A stretch of 59,328 nt of DNA from positions 1 through 59,328 of the forward strand of contig CAZJKJ010000016.1 of NCBI GenBank assembly GCA_964546435.1. The letters run 5' to 3'. The position numbers and the translations under genes were made by a program. The DNA is from CAYNST01 sp964546435. Its GTDB lineage: Bacteria; Pseudomonadota; Gammaproteobacteria; Pseudomonadales; Cellvibrionaceae. Under the pieces are notes generated by a model, which was not told the origin of the DNA, did no database searches, and saw only the letters and a list, made by a program, of their open reading frames with translations. Each line of letters begins with the position of its first letter. Position 1 is the stretch's first letter. Below, one piece after another: positions 44,416 through 53,269 of the stretch.

Positions 44416-45693
44416 TCAGGTATTTCCGTATAGCTGCTTCAGAAATTCCGTCATTCTGCGCCAGGAATCCTCGTCAGCTTTCGCGTCATATCGTAGTGGA
44501 AGATCAAATTCCTTGCCTTTTTCCGTGGCGGCGGGATTTGTGAATGCATGGGTGACACCGGGATAGTCGATGAATTCGTATTTCACGCCGGATTTTGTCA
44601 TCTCGGATTTAAACTGATCTTTTTGCTCTGAGGGGACCAGCGGATCATCGGCACCGTTAAGCACCAGGAACCGGGCGCTGAGGTTCTCACCGACGGGCGG
44701 CAGATCCTGCAACGCACCGTGGAAGCTTACAACGCCGTCCAGATCCACACCCATTCGAGCCATGCTTAATACGACCGCACCGCCAAAACAATATCCGATG
44801 GCCGCAGTTTTTTCCGGATCGATCACCGGCAGTTCTTTTAGCAGACTCAGAGCGGTATTAAATCTCTGCAGCGCTACGACCTGCTGGGATGCAACTTCCA
44901 TCATGAATTCTGTTGCCTGATTGGGGTGTTCGGCCACTTTGCCATCACCATACATGTCGATGGCAAACGCGGCGTATCCCAGCTCCGCCAGCATATCGGC
45001 CCGTTTGCGCACATACTCGTTGTGGCCCCACCATTCATGAACAACCAGGACGCCCGGCAGGTTCTGGGCGCCTCTAGGGTAGGCTACGTAACCGGTAAAT
45101 TCGGTGTCATCAATCGTATATTTGATTTCGCGACTATAGATTTTGGGCAACGCATCAACGAGTTGTTTCAGGTTCTGTAAGCCCGCTTCGTAATCTGGCC
45201 CGATCCAGCGGTCCATCAGCAAGCCTGCATACCGGCTGACAACATTCATCCCGTGATCTTTCTGAAGCCCCCAGACGAGACGGGTACCCGAGTCTTCCGG
45301 CATGAGATCGAAATAGGATTCAGCGGTTCCGATGGACCCGAAATCCAGCTCTGCCTTTACGTGCTCGAAGGGCACTGAGCTTGTGATCGACATACGTCCG
45401 CTGGCGATATCGGGCTCTTCACTGGACCACTGCATGCTTGCACCGATGCCTTCTTCCGAGCCATCGTCATTTACCGCCATGTCGGGATCTTTTCTCGACC
45501 AGGGCGACCACTGACGGAAATTCTGCAAATTGTTAACGTAGTCGAATACCGTGGCCTGATCGCTGTTCAAAATAACCGACCGCTCAACCTGCGTGGTCGC
45601 AGGAAGGAAAAAACCTCCTACTGCCGCTCCGACAAGCAAGAAGACAAGTAGAACAAAGAAGGATGTAACGACTCTCACAGCAGCCCCCGGCAT
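44416..45693 (-). CDS. SRPBCC domain-dienelactone hydrolase fusion, membrane-anchored
   Basis: With the start taken as MPGAAVRVV, the 425-residue protein has a hydrophobic anchor (residues 9-32), a START/SRPBCC domain (about 35-180) that normally binds lipids or other hydrophobic ligands, and a dienelactone-hydrolase domain (about 185-425). The latter has the nucleophile Cys in AIGYCFGGAVV and the Asp and His in NGADDPLVPSE and YPGVTHAFTNP. The fused arrangement suggests a hydrolase whose substrate is presented by the lipid-binding domain, outside the cytoplasm. It overlaps no gene but starts 38 bases after the patatin stop, with the patatin upstream in the same direction. An upstream ATG with no ribosome site was rejected. 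Confidence 0.82.
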   Translation of the reverse strand: MPGAAVRVVTSFFVLLVFLLVGAAVGGFFLPATTQVERSVILNSDQATVFDYVNNLQNFRQWSPWSRKDPDMAVNDDGSEEGIGASMQWSSEEPDIASGRMSITSSVPFEHVKAELDFGSIGTAESYFDLMPEDSGTRLVWGLQKDHGMNVVSRYAGLLMDRWIGPDYEAGLQNLKQLVDALPKIYSREIKYTIDDTEFTGYVAYPRGAQNLPGVLVVHEWWGHNEYVRKRADMLAELGYAAFAIDMYGDGKVAEHPNQATEFMMEVASQQVVALQRFNTALSLLKELPVIDPEKTAAIGYCFGGAVVLSMARMGVDLDGVVSFHGALQDLPPVGENLSARFLVLNGADDPLVPSEQKDQFKSEMTKSGVKYEFIDYPGVTHAFTNPAATEKGKEFDLPLRYDAKADEDSWRRMTEFLKQLYGNT

Positions 45694-45730
45694 TGGTTTG
45701 TTGTTTTGTGAATTCAAAATGGACGACAGT

Positions 45731-46882
45731 TTACTCCGCTTTGTTTTCCCGAACGAAAAAATCTTCGATGGCGGTGCGCTCCCACATGGCATCCTGATAA
45801 CCCAGCTCTATCAATTCTTTGCAATATTCATGGGTAAAGAGCAGATAGCTGGCGACCGCCGCGCCCCCTCCACTGGTGGTGGCGCCCGTGCTGCGCAGGA
45901 AAAACCGCAGGCTCGGCGGGAGATTGCGGACCAGGCGGCCGGCAATTTTATCGAGCGGCCGGGAGGGTGAGATGACCAGAGTATCTACCAATCGAAGATG
46001 CTGGGTCTTTTCACACCGATTCGGGCCTACCAGCGCCAGCAGAGCGTTGACTCTCTCGATGTGTTCAAGGTCCCCTTCCAGCGCGTCGATGAAGGCGCTG
46101 TTGAACATCTGCCCGATGATCTGCGCCATCGATGGAGAATGCTTTGCGGTGACCGACCTGCGGATACTTCTGCGCGGACTCCGGTTGCTGCTCACCCCGA
46201 TGACGAACAACCGGCTGGCGCCCAGGTGAAGCGCCGGACTGATAGGAGCCATCTGACGCATGGCACCATCGCCGAAGTATTCCCGGCCGATCTGGATGGC
46301 GGGAAAAATGGTCGGGATCGCCGACGATGCCAGAAGATGGTTAACATCGATGGTGTCCGGCGTACCGACTCGGCGGGCGCGGCGCCAACCCGCCTGCCCT
46401 GCGTGACTTTGAAAAAAGCTGACGGAATCACCGGAGCTGTATCCCATCGCCGTAATACATAAAGCTCGCAGATCGCCCTGCTCGATCCGCCGTGCAATAT
46501 TTGGAAACTCAATGGCTTTCTCAAGCAAGGTTTTCAATGGAGAATTATCCAGCAAGGATAATGGTCGTCCCCTGCTTACACCTTCGTTGAACAGGGAGAA
46601 TCCAAGCTTTGCGAGACTGCCGCTCAATGGACTCCATCCCGTCTTGAACACTGAATCGATCTCGAGGGATTGCCAGATGCCGGCCAGATGCTGCACCGCA
46701 CCATCGAAATGGCCGTCGTATGCAGCCAGTGAAGTCGCATTGATAGCCCCGGCAGACGTTCCACAGATAATGGAAAACGGATTAGGCTGATTCGGGACGA
46801 TGTCGATCAGCGCTTGCAGAACGCCAATCTGATAGGCCGCTCTCGCGCCACCGCCGGAAAGTATCAATGCATTAACGGACAT
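45731..46882 (-). CDS. patatin-like phospholipase
   Basis: The 383-residue patatin has the oxyanion segment LSGGGARAAYQIG (residues 8-20), the nucleophile elbow ICGTSAGAINA (Ser about 44) and the catalytic Asp in YFGDGAMRQM (about 216). It should release fatty acids from phospholipids or acylglycerols. There is no signal peptide, so it is probably cytosolic or a membrane-associated enzyme. It is followed in transcription order by the SRPBCC-hydrolase fusion and preceded by NfeD, an assembly around membrane lipids. Confidence 0.9.
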   Translation of the reverse strand: MSVNALILSGGGARAAYQIGVLQALIDIVPNQPNPFSIICGTSAGAINATSLAAYDGHFDGAVQHLAGIWQSLEIDSVFKTGWSPLSGSLAKLGFSLFNEGVSRGRPLSLLDNSPLKTLLEKAIEFPNIARRIEQGDLRALCITAMGYSSGDSVSFFQSHAGQAGWRRARRVGTPDTIDVNHLLASSAIPTIFPAIQIGREYFGDGAMRQMAPISPALHLGASRLFVIGVSSNRSPRRSIRRSVTAKHSPSMAQIIGQMFNSAFIDALEGDLEHIERVNALLALVGPNRCEKTQHLRLVDTLVISPSRPLDKIAGRLVRNLPPSLRFFLRSTGATTSGGGAAVASYLLFTHEYCKELIELGYQDAMWERTAIEDFFVRENKAE

Positions 46883-46915
46883 AACCTGCCGTACCCAATG
46901 GGGAGGACAACTGAC

Positions 46916-47419
46916 TCACCGGAATTCGCTGTCCTTCAAAGGTCGAACCTGCAGCATGTCGCCGGTGTACCCGGAGACTTCCACTATGTCGCCTTCCTTA
47001 AAATCCTCACCACTCAGTATGGTCCAGACTGCATCATTCAACTGAGCCTTTCCACGTCCGGTGCCAAGCCGTTTTGCCACTGACATCCGCAGGCCAATCA
47101 GCTGGCTTTTCCTGCGTCTTATCCGTCTGGTCGCGTTAGCCGGTCGCGCCACGCGACCGCGCCACCAGATGAAAAGGAACGCCACTGGCAATACCGCCAT
47201 GGCAACCACGATCTGAAACTTCGGAGGAACGGGATAAAAGGAGAGAAGCAGTGCCACCGCAAGGGCTGCTACGGCCAGCGCTGATAGGGAAACGGTTAGC
47301 ACCCACCGCGACAGCAGCAAGCACAGTAAACCAAGAATCAGCCAGTGCCACCCGTTAAGGTGACCCGACTGAGCGGCTGTGATCAGGTTCGAAACGGAGC
47401 TGAAGTCTGAGCTATCCAT
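46916..47419 (-). CDS. NfeD-like membrane protein (short form)
   Basis: A 167-residue protein with hydrophobic segments (about 27-65 and 68-88) followed by an OB-fold domain (about 105-160) with LNDAVWTILSGEDFKEGDIVEVSGYTGDMLQVRP, typical of NfeD1b. NfeD proteins usually pair with a stomatin/SPFH protein or a protease; neither is adjacent, so it is an orphan here. The start at MDSSDFSS is chosen; an ATG 16 codons upstream is possible, and neither has a strong ribosome site. Confidence 0.82.
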   Translation of the reverse strand: MDSSDFSSVSNLITAAQSGHLNGWHWLILGLLCLLLSRWVLTVSLSALAVAALAVALLLSFYPVPPKFQIVVAMAVLPVAFLFIWWRGRVARPANATRRIRRRKSQLIGLRMSVAKRLGTGRGKAQLNDAVWTILSGEDFKEGDIVEVSGYTGDMLQVRPLKDSEFR

Positions 47420-47557
47420 GTATATCTGATCTTCGGATTCCAAAGGCGCCAAGCTTATCCCGTGCATTACGAGGGGTCAAATCGACCGGTCCGAAAATGG
47501 CCCGATACAACCGCTTCAACCAACGCTCCAGCTTCATCGCGAGAGAGCCGGGACGGC

Positions 47558-48097
47558 TCAGGCCCCGGGAGCCGGCGCGTTCACACGCTCCAGCAGGAGT
47601 TCACTGGACTTGTCGCCATTAGGTGTGGCGTAGACTTCAATCCGCTTCACCTTGGCACCATCGCCGTTCTCGAATGTGAGCTGACGCAGATAAGCCTTGT
47701 CGGCATCGGACAGTCCTGCCGCGCTCTGGAATTTGAAGCTGATCAAATTCTTCTTCTGATTGGAATTCATGATCAGCGTGGGCTGGTTCCCGTGGGGACA
47801 ATAGTGGGTAGCCACCACTTTATCCTCGTTGAGCGTATAGAGGGTCAATGCATGGGTTTTGCCTTTGTATTTCCAGGTCTCAACCAGCACGGTGTCGTTC
47901 GCCGCCATATCGAAGGTAATATCCAGATCCTTGTTCTGGTTGCCCGAGACCTTCCATTGACCCGCGTAACTTGCCAGTTGCTGGAATACCTCGGGTCCTT
48001 TTACTTTACCGGCGGGCATCACCTGAGCCGCAGCAGAGCCGCTCCAGAATATAGCCATGGCTACCCAAACCAGGTGTTCTGCAAAGTTCTTGCCCAT
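47558..48097 (-). CDS. exported protein of unknown function
   Basis: With the chosen start (MGKNFAEHLVWVAM) the 179-residue protein has a signal peptide ending near AAA-QV. The mature part has the look of a beta-barrel-like lipocalin or heme/lipid carrier: VFQQLASYAGQWKVSG, NDTVLVETWKYKG and ATHYCPHGNQPTLIM, which resembles DUF1579-type exported proteins. No catalytic motif was recognized. Upstream ATGs exist, but only the chosen one begins a clean signal peptide. It follows tonB-like gene transcription in the same direction. Confidence 0.65.
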   Translation of the reverse strand: MGKNFAEHLVWVAMAIFWSGSAAAQVMPAGKVKGPEVFQQLASYAGQWKVSGNQNKDLDITFDMAANDTVLVETWKYKGKTHALTLYTLNEDKVVATHYCPHGNQPTLIMNSNQKKNLISFKFQSAAGLSDADKAYLRQLTFENGDGAKVKRIEVYATPNGDKSSELLLERVNAPAPGA

Positions 48098-48144
48098 ATC
48101 AAATCCGTAAAGTTTGCTCATCGGGTTTTGTGGACTGCTTCTAC

Positions 48145-48175
48145 TCCACAACTATTCCACAACTATTCCACAACC
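48145..48175. repeat. 2.8 copies of an 11-base tandem repeat
   Basis: TCCACAACTAT occurs twice in a row and a third time in part. It covers the stop codon of the TonB-like gene, so a duplication extended the sequence after PPVVE-stop without changing the protein. Confidence 0.7.
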
Positions 48176-48573
48176 GGAGGGAAGGCCGGAGGTTCCTCGC
48201 CCTGGTCCATCAGATCGAAAATGTAGCGGTACTGCACCCCCGAAACGGCGACCAGCTGCCCGTTTTTGATCATCGGCACATATACAAGTTGACTGGCCGC
48301 TTCAACAGCAGCCTGGTCAAATACCGCGTCCGGCTCGCTGCCTATAACCTGAATGCGTTCGGGGCGACCGTCTTCGGCGACCGTAAATTCAACCAGCACC
48401 CAGCCTTCGATCTTTTCCTGTCGCGCCCTCTCCGGGTATTCCGGAACTGCAAAGTGAATGGGGGCCATACCTGACTGGTTGGAGACCAGCACCCTATCGG
48501 GCGCCGTTGGCGGTTTGATACTCGAACAGCCACTAACCATTAACATCGACAATACGACAATACGTTTGAGCAT
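48163..48573 (-). CDS. TonB C-terminal domain lipoprotein
   Basis: A 136-residue lipoprotein, signal LMVSGCSS (lipobox Cys about 16), with a TonB C-terminal fold: PEYPERARQEKIEGWVLVEFTVAEDG (about 44-69) and the closing QYRYIFDLMDQ. TonB-C domains couple ExbBD energy to outer-membrane receptors, but lipoprotein forms without the N-terminal anchor act otherwise and have been linked to periplasmic binding. It is not next to exbB or exbD. Upstream starts were rejected because this ATG gives a proper lipoprotein signal. Confidence 0.82.
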   Translation of the reverse strand: MLKRIVVLSMLMVSGCSSIKPPTAPDRVLVSNQSGMAPIHFAVPEYPERARQEKIEGWVLVEFTVAEDGRPERIQVIGSEPDAVFDQAAVEAASQLVYVPMIKNGQLVAVSGVQYRYIFDLMDQGEEPPAFPPVVE

Positions 48574-48785
48574 AGTTCTAAACCAGATTGGGAAATGGTG
48601 CTGTAACCTGACTCGCGGACCTGGCCATGACAACGACTCGCATTATCACGACTCGCGTTCGACGCACGCTGACTCGAACCGGAATCTCAGGCGAAATTCG
48701 TTTAAACTTTCCGGCGCCGCAATTTCAAGACTGTGCGAATAGTAACAAACTCACGTAAAAGTAATCACTTCTCCGAGGTCCACAT

Positions 48786-49679
48786 ATGAAACACGCCATC
48801 CTTTTGGCCATGTCGCTGGCAATTGGTGCCGGCTGCAGCAGCACATCATCGACGCTCGATCCCGCAGGCGGAAAGCTGAAGCATCAGGCACAATTGCAGA
48901 AAGTACTCGACAGTCAGTCGGAAGAAACCAAAGCTCGCTACCCCTACCGTAACCCGGCAGAAACCCTCACCTTCCTGGGAATCGAACCGGGCATGACCGT
49001 CGTTGAAGTCTTGCCTGGTGGAGGCTGGTACACCCAGATCCTGGCCCCCTATCTGGGAAGCACCGGTACCTTGATCGGTTTGGATTACCCGGCTCCCATG
49101 TTGTCGCATTTTGACTGGGCGACGCCTGAGTTCATCGAAAAGCGCAAATCATGGCCAAAAGAATGGGCCGGTCGCCGCACTGAATTGGGTGGCACTGCAG
49201 CCGCCGACATGGTGGCATACAGTCTCGATGCAGTCCCTGCGTCTCTGCACGGAACTGCGGACAGCGTGCTTTTTATTCGGGCATTGCATGGCCTGTCGCG
49301 ATTTGAGTCGGCGGGCGACTTTATGTCATCTGCATTAAAAACCACCTATGACCTTCTGAAACCCGGCGGCACAGTGGGCATAGTACAGCACCGCGCTCCG
49401 GATACGGCGACGGATGCCTGGTCAGACGGGAGCCGTGGTTACATGCGGGAAGACCAAGTCAAGGCAGCAATGGAAAGTGCGGGCTTCGAATTTGTAAACA
49501 GTTCTACAGTCAATCGCAATCCGAAAGATAAGCCAACGGAATCAGACTCCGTCTGGCGCCTGCCACCGTCCCTGGCGGACAGCAAAGATAATCCGCTCCT
49601 GCAAAGTCAGTATCTCGCCGTGGGGGAGTCGGACCGGATGACTCTTCTGTTCCGTAAACCTGCCGGTGCCCAACAGTAA
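48786..49679 (+). CDS. class I methyltransferase with a lipoprotein signal
   Basis: A 297-residue protein with the N-terminal signal MKHAILLAMSLAIGAGCSS (Cys17 lipobox) and a methyltransferase of the COG4798 type: FLGIEPGMTVVEVLPGGGWY (about 60-79) with motif I and the later LLKPGGTVGIVQHRAPD. Homologues with signal peptides are widespread, yet S-adenosylmethionine is not known in the periplasm. It is divergent from the TonB-like gene and could methylate an unknown exported substrate; the activity may be different. The product RALHGLSRF box replaces the usual acidic motif. Confidence 0.82.
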   Translation: MKHAILLAMSLAIGAGCSSTSSTLDPAGGKLKHQAQLQKVLDSQSEETKARYPYRNPAETLTFLGIEPGMTVVEVLPGGGWYTQILAPYLGSTGTLIGLDYPAPMLSHFDWATPEFIEKRKSWPKEWAGRRTELGGTAAADMVAYSLDAVPASLHGTADSVLFIRALHGLSRFESAGDFMSSALKTTYDLLKPGGTVGIVQHRAPDTATDAWSDGSRGYMREDQVKAAMESAGFEFVNSSTVNRNPKDKPTESDSVWRLPPSLADSKDNPLLQSQYLAVGESDRMTLLFRKPAGAQQ

Positions 49680-49749
49680 TCGAAATCGATCCACGACCGG
49701 TTTCCGCAGACACAAAGCCTGCGGCGACCGGCCATTCCCCGATCATCAT

Positions 49750-50307
49750 TCAGTCGCGACGGGATCGTCTTCCGAGCATTCGTCTCAAGGTGTCATCCCG
49801 GTCAATAAAATGGTGCTTCAAGGCAGCAAGCGCATGAATGACCGCCAGGCCGATCAGTACAAACGCCGCATACTCATGAATTTCACCCGCCAAATCCTGC
49901 AAATTTCCTTCCGATGAAACAATACCGGGAATCTCGAACCAACCGTAGACGGACAGGGGGTCTCCTTCGGCCGTGATGATCAGATAGCCCGTGACGAACA
50001 TACCCAGCATGAGCAGATACAACACAAAATGCACAGCACGAGCCGACAGACGTTCCCAACGTGAATGCGTAGGCAGGCTCTCGGGAAAGCGACTGAGCAA
50101 ACGAACCAGCAACCGGCAAAGAATCAGCGCCGCCAAAGTCACACCGAGTGCCACGTGCAATTCCGGAGCCTTCTGGTACCAGGCATGGTAGTAATCCAGA
50201 CTATCCATCCAAAGTCCCAAACCGAAAAGCCCGAGCACAAGTGGCACAGTCAGCCAATGAAATATCAAAGCAAACAGGGAATAACCTTGCGCTGCTGACT
50301 CTTTCAC
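49750..50307 (-). CDS. cytochrome b561
   Basis: A di-heme b-type cytochrome of the CybB family, inner membrane, quinol-oxidizing or superoxide-related. The 185-residue protein has four hydrophobic segments. Heme-ligand histidines are present in LIFHWLTVPLVLGLFG (His about 17), ELHVALGVTLAALIL (His about 50) and later EIHEYAAFVLIGLAVIHALAALKHHF (several His). Length and order are standard. It ends close to the methyltransferase (convergent) and lies 2 bases after pepN in the same direction, so readthrough from pepN is possible. Confidence 0.92.
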   Translation of the reverse strand: MKESAAQGYSLFALIFHWLTVPLVLGLFGLGLWMDSLDYYHAWYQKAPELHVALGVTLAALILCRLLVRLLSRFPESLPTHSRWERLSARAVHFVLYLLMLGMFVTGYLIITAEGDPLSVYGWFEIPGIVSSEGNLQDLAGEIHEYAAFVLIGLAVIHALAALKHHFIDRDDTLRRMLGRRSRRD

Positions 50308-50309
50308 GT

Positions 50310-52967
50310 TCAGTTCTTCACGCTTTTGCTGACAATTTCGAATACATCCGTGGACAGGTTTTCAACGTTCAATATGCGAGTCAATTCTGATTTCATCAAT
50401 TGCTGACGAACGGGATCATAACGTCGCCATTTCGACAAAGGTGTGATCAATCGTGCCGCGATCTGCGGATTGAGACTGTTGAGCTGGATAACCTGATCCG
50501 CGAGAAATCGGTACCCGTCTCCGGATACCTGATGAAAATTGACAAGATTATTGTTGCTGAATGCGCCGATCAGACTGCGAATCTTGTTGGGATTTTTCTG
50601 GTCAAATGCCGGGCTTTGCAGCAAGGTCCGGACTTTGTCCAATGTGCCTGCTTTGGCGCTGCTCGCCTGGACGGACAGCCACTGATTGACAACCAGGGAT
50701 TCGAGGTGCCATTTCTCATAGAAGAATGCCAGGGCTTTGTCCCGAATCGTCTCAATCGACGGTAGCTCGCAATGGGTCAAACAAGCCACGGCACCGAAGG
50801 CTTCGGTCATGTTCTTACCCTGATAAAACTGGTCCGCGCAGAGCACGCGGCTCGCTTCTTCATCCAGTTGGATGAGATAGCCCAGGGCTTTATTCATCAA
50901 CGCGCGTAATGCAATGCTCTGTGCATCCACCGCCTGAGCATCTCGAAGCGCAGAACGACAACGATCATAGACACGACGAAACTCGTCGGGGAAGGCTTCC
51001 GCCAGCATTAATTTGACGGCCTGCCGGGCGTTGTGGATCGCGACAACATCCATTACTTCAAATTGATCGCCAATATAGCTTTCCGCAGGCAACTCCAGCA
51101 TTAATGCAACCATTGCCTGATCGAGACTCTCGTTCTCGAGCAGTCGGGCGAACCCTTCGCGCAGATGAATGAATGCCTTGCTCTCCCCTGCCGCCATCAG
51201 CTCCTTGATAACGGTCAGACTCAGCTTCTGCGCAGCATCCCACCGGCAGTATCCGTCGGTCTCGTCGCTGAGTATTCGCTTGAGTTCGTCAGGTCGGTAG
51301 GGAAATCGCAACTTTACCGGGGCAGAAAAATTTCGAAGCAACGCGGGGATGGGCTGTTCGGAAACATTTTCAAAGATGAAGCTTTCTTCCCGCTGTGTTA
51401 TTTCCAGAACCGCGTGGTCTGATCCCGATATCGAAGCCCGTTGATCGGAACTCAGCACCAAAGGAATCGGTCCGGACTGCCCCAACAAACCCATCGCCAA
51501 CGGGATTACAAACGGTTGCTTTTGCTCCTGCGTCGCTTCCGGCGTATCCGGACAATATTGGCGTACCTTCAGGGTGTACTGCCGCTTCTGCGCGTTGTAA
51601 TGTCCGTCGACGTCCAGTTCCGGAGTGCCCGCCTGCCGGTACCAGCGCATGAACGGGGAAAAATCCCTGCCGGATACCTCCGCCATTGCATCGACAAAAT
51701 CTTCAATCGTTACCGCTTGCCCGTCATGCCTGTCAAAATAAAGGTCGGTGCCTTTGCGGAACAGGTCGGGGCCTAACAAGGTATGAATCATCCGAACAAT
51801 TTCTGCGCCCTTCTCATAAATCGTCAGGGTGTAAAAGTTGGATATTTCAATAAACGACGGCGGTTGTACTGAGTGCGCCGTGGGGCCGGCGTCCTCTGCA
51901 AACTGCAGTGTCTGCAGCAGTTGCACATCTTCTACCCGCTTGACAGTACGCGAACCCATGTCAGCAGAAAATTCCGCATCCCGGAATACCGTGAAGCCCT
52001 CTTTCAGACTGAGCTGAAACCAGTCTCTGCAGGTCACCCGGTTTCCGGACCAGTTGTGAAAATACTCGTGGGCGACAACAGCTTCCACACGCTGAAACCC
52101 GGCATCTGTAGTGGTCTCAGGATTCGCCAGCACACAAGACGTATTGAATATGTTAAGACCCTTGTTCTCCATGGCCCCCATATTGAAATCATCGACGGCG
52201 ACAATCATGAATATGTCCAGATCGTACTCACGCCCGTAAACCTGTTCATCCCAGCGCATGGCGCGCTTCAGGGAAAGCATCGCATGCTCGCATTTATCCA
52301 GATCCTTACTTTCGACATAAATACGTAAAGCGACGGCTTTGCCGGAGGCGGTGGTAAATGTATCTTCAATAAAGCCCAGATCTCCGGCAACCATGGCAAA
52401 GAGATAAGAAGGCTTTGGAAACGGATCATGCCACTTCACCCAATGATTGCCGCTTGCGTCAGAGCCCTTTTCAATCGGGTTACCATTGGACAGTAATACC
52501 GGATATCTGGCGGCGTCTGCATTAATGGTAGTTGTAAAAACGCTCAAAACGTCGGGGCGGTCCAGGTAATAGGTGATCTTGCGAAACCCTTCTGCCTCAC
52601 ACTGGGTGCAATATATTCGGCGTGAACGATAGAGCCCTTCAAGAGAAGTATTCAGGTGTGGCCGAATCCGGGTCCGGCAGGTCAATAAGAACCGGTCCGG
52701 TACCTGAGTGATTCGGAGCGAGTTTTCATCCACCGTGTACTGCGACGCCGGAACCGCCACTCCATCAATTTCAAGGCTGAGCAGTTCCAGTTCTTGCCCA
52801 TCGAGCACGAGAGGTTCTGCAGATGCGTACTTCCGCTCGAACCGCAGGCTGGAAGTGACCAGCGTCTCTTCTTCGGAAAGATCAAAATGAAGCGTCGTTT
52901 CGGTGATGGTGAATATCGGAGCCCGATAATCCTTAAGAAATACGGTTTGTGGCGCAGCGTCTTTCAT
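50310..52967 (-). CDS. pepN: aminopeptidase N
   Basis: PepN (M1) removes N-terminal residues from peptides in the cytosol. The 885 residues match E. coli (870). It has the exopeptidase motif GAMENKGLNIF (about 260), the zinc motif VVAHEYFHNWSGNRVTCRDW followed by LKEGFTVFRD with the third ligand Glu, and a conserved C-terminal helical domain. Downstream in the same direction, b561 follows 2 bases later. Its upstream neighbours are yeaC and glpG, the order found in Pseudomonas. Confidence 0.98.
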   Translation of the reverse strand: MKDAAPQTVFLKDYRAPIFTITETTLHFDLSEEETLVTSSLRFERKYASAEPLVLDGQELELLSLEIDGVAVPASQYTVDENSLRITQVPDRFLLTCRTRIRPHLNTSLEGLYRSRRIYCTQCEAEGFRKITYYLDRPDVLSVFTTTINADAARYPVLLSNGNPIEKGSDASGNHWVKWHDPFPKPSYLFAMVAGDLGFIEDTFTTASGKAVALRIYVESKDLDKCEHAMLSLKRAMRWDEQVYGREYDLDIFMIVAVDDFNMGAMENKGLNIFNTSCVLANPETTTDAGFQRVEAVVAHEYFHNWSGNRVTCRDWFQLSLKEGFTVFRDAEFSADMGSRTVKRVEDVQLLQTLQFAEDAGPTAHSVQPPSFIEISNFYTLTIYEKGAEIVRMIHTLLGPDLFRKGTDLYFDRHDGQAVTIEDFVDAMAEVSGRDFSPFMRWYRQAGTPELDVDGHYNAQKRQYTLKVRQYCPDTPEATQEQKQPFVIPLAMGLLGQSGPIPLVLSSDQRASISGSDHAVLEITQREESFIFENVSEQPIPALLRNFSAPVKLRFPYRPDELKRILSDETDGYCRWDAAQKLSLTVIKELMAAGESKAFIHLREGFARLLENESLDQAMVALMLELPAESYIGDQFEVMDVVAIHNARQAVKLMLAEAFPDEFRRVYDRCRSALRDAQAVDAQSIALRALMNKALGYLIQLDEEASRVLCADQFYQGKNMTEAFGAVACLTHCELPSIETIRDKALAFFYEKWHLESLVVNQWLSVQASSAKAGTLDKVRTLLQSPAFDQKNPNKIRSLIGAFSNNNLVNFHQVSGDGYRFLADQVIQLNSLNPQIAARLITPLSKWRRYDPVRQQLMKSELTRILNVENLSTDVFEIVSKSVKN

Positions 52968-53011
52968 GGAATATTCCCGATCCTGAGGTCAATTTTTATC
53001 GGTTGGTAATA

Positions 53012-53269
53012 TTATTCGTGCCAGCGCAGTTCCTGTTCCGAGTCTGAATTCACATCCGTGTCGCACGCGCCTTTCTTGGGTTCGACAAAGCCGGTGCGGG
53101 CTTCCGGTTGTATATGCGCATGTTCGAATCGAATGATGGCTTCCATGCAAATTTCCAGTTGCTGCTCCGTCAGACGGCTTCCGTTTGGCCATTTCCCAAG
53201 CTCGACAGCTTTGCGGAACTGTTCATAGACAAACGGCGTAATGGTCGGTGGTTGGTCGGGAGTACTCAT
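53012..53269 (-). CDS. yeaC: YeaC family protein (DUF1315)
   Basis: A small protein of 85 residues. The core VYEQFRKAVELGKWPNGSRL and the EICMEAIIRFE segment match DUF1315/YeaC of E. coli (90 residues). Function is unknown. The ATG overlaps the glpG stop by ATGA, so it is coupled to glpG. It lies 44 bases upstream of pepN. Confidence 0.88.
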   Translation of the reverse strand: MSTPDQPPTITPFVYEQFRKAVELGKWPNGSRLTEQQLEICMEAIIRFEHAHIQPEARTGFVEPKKGACDTDVNSDSEQELRWHE

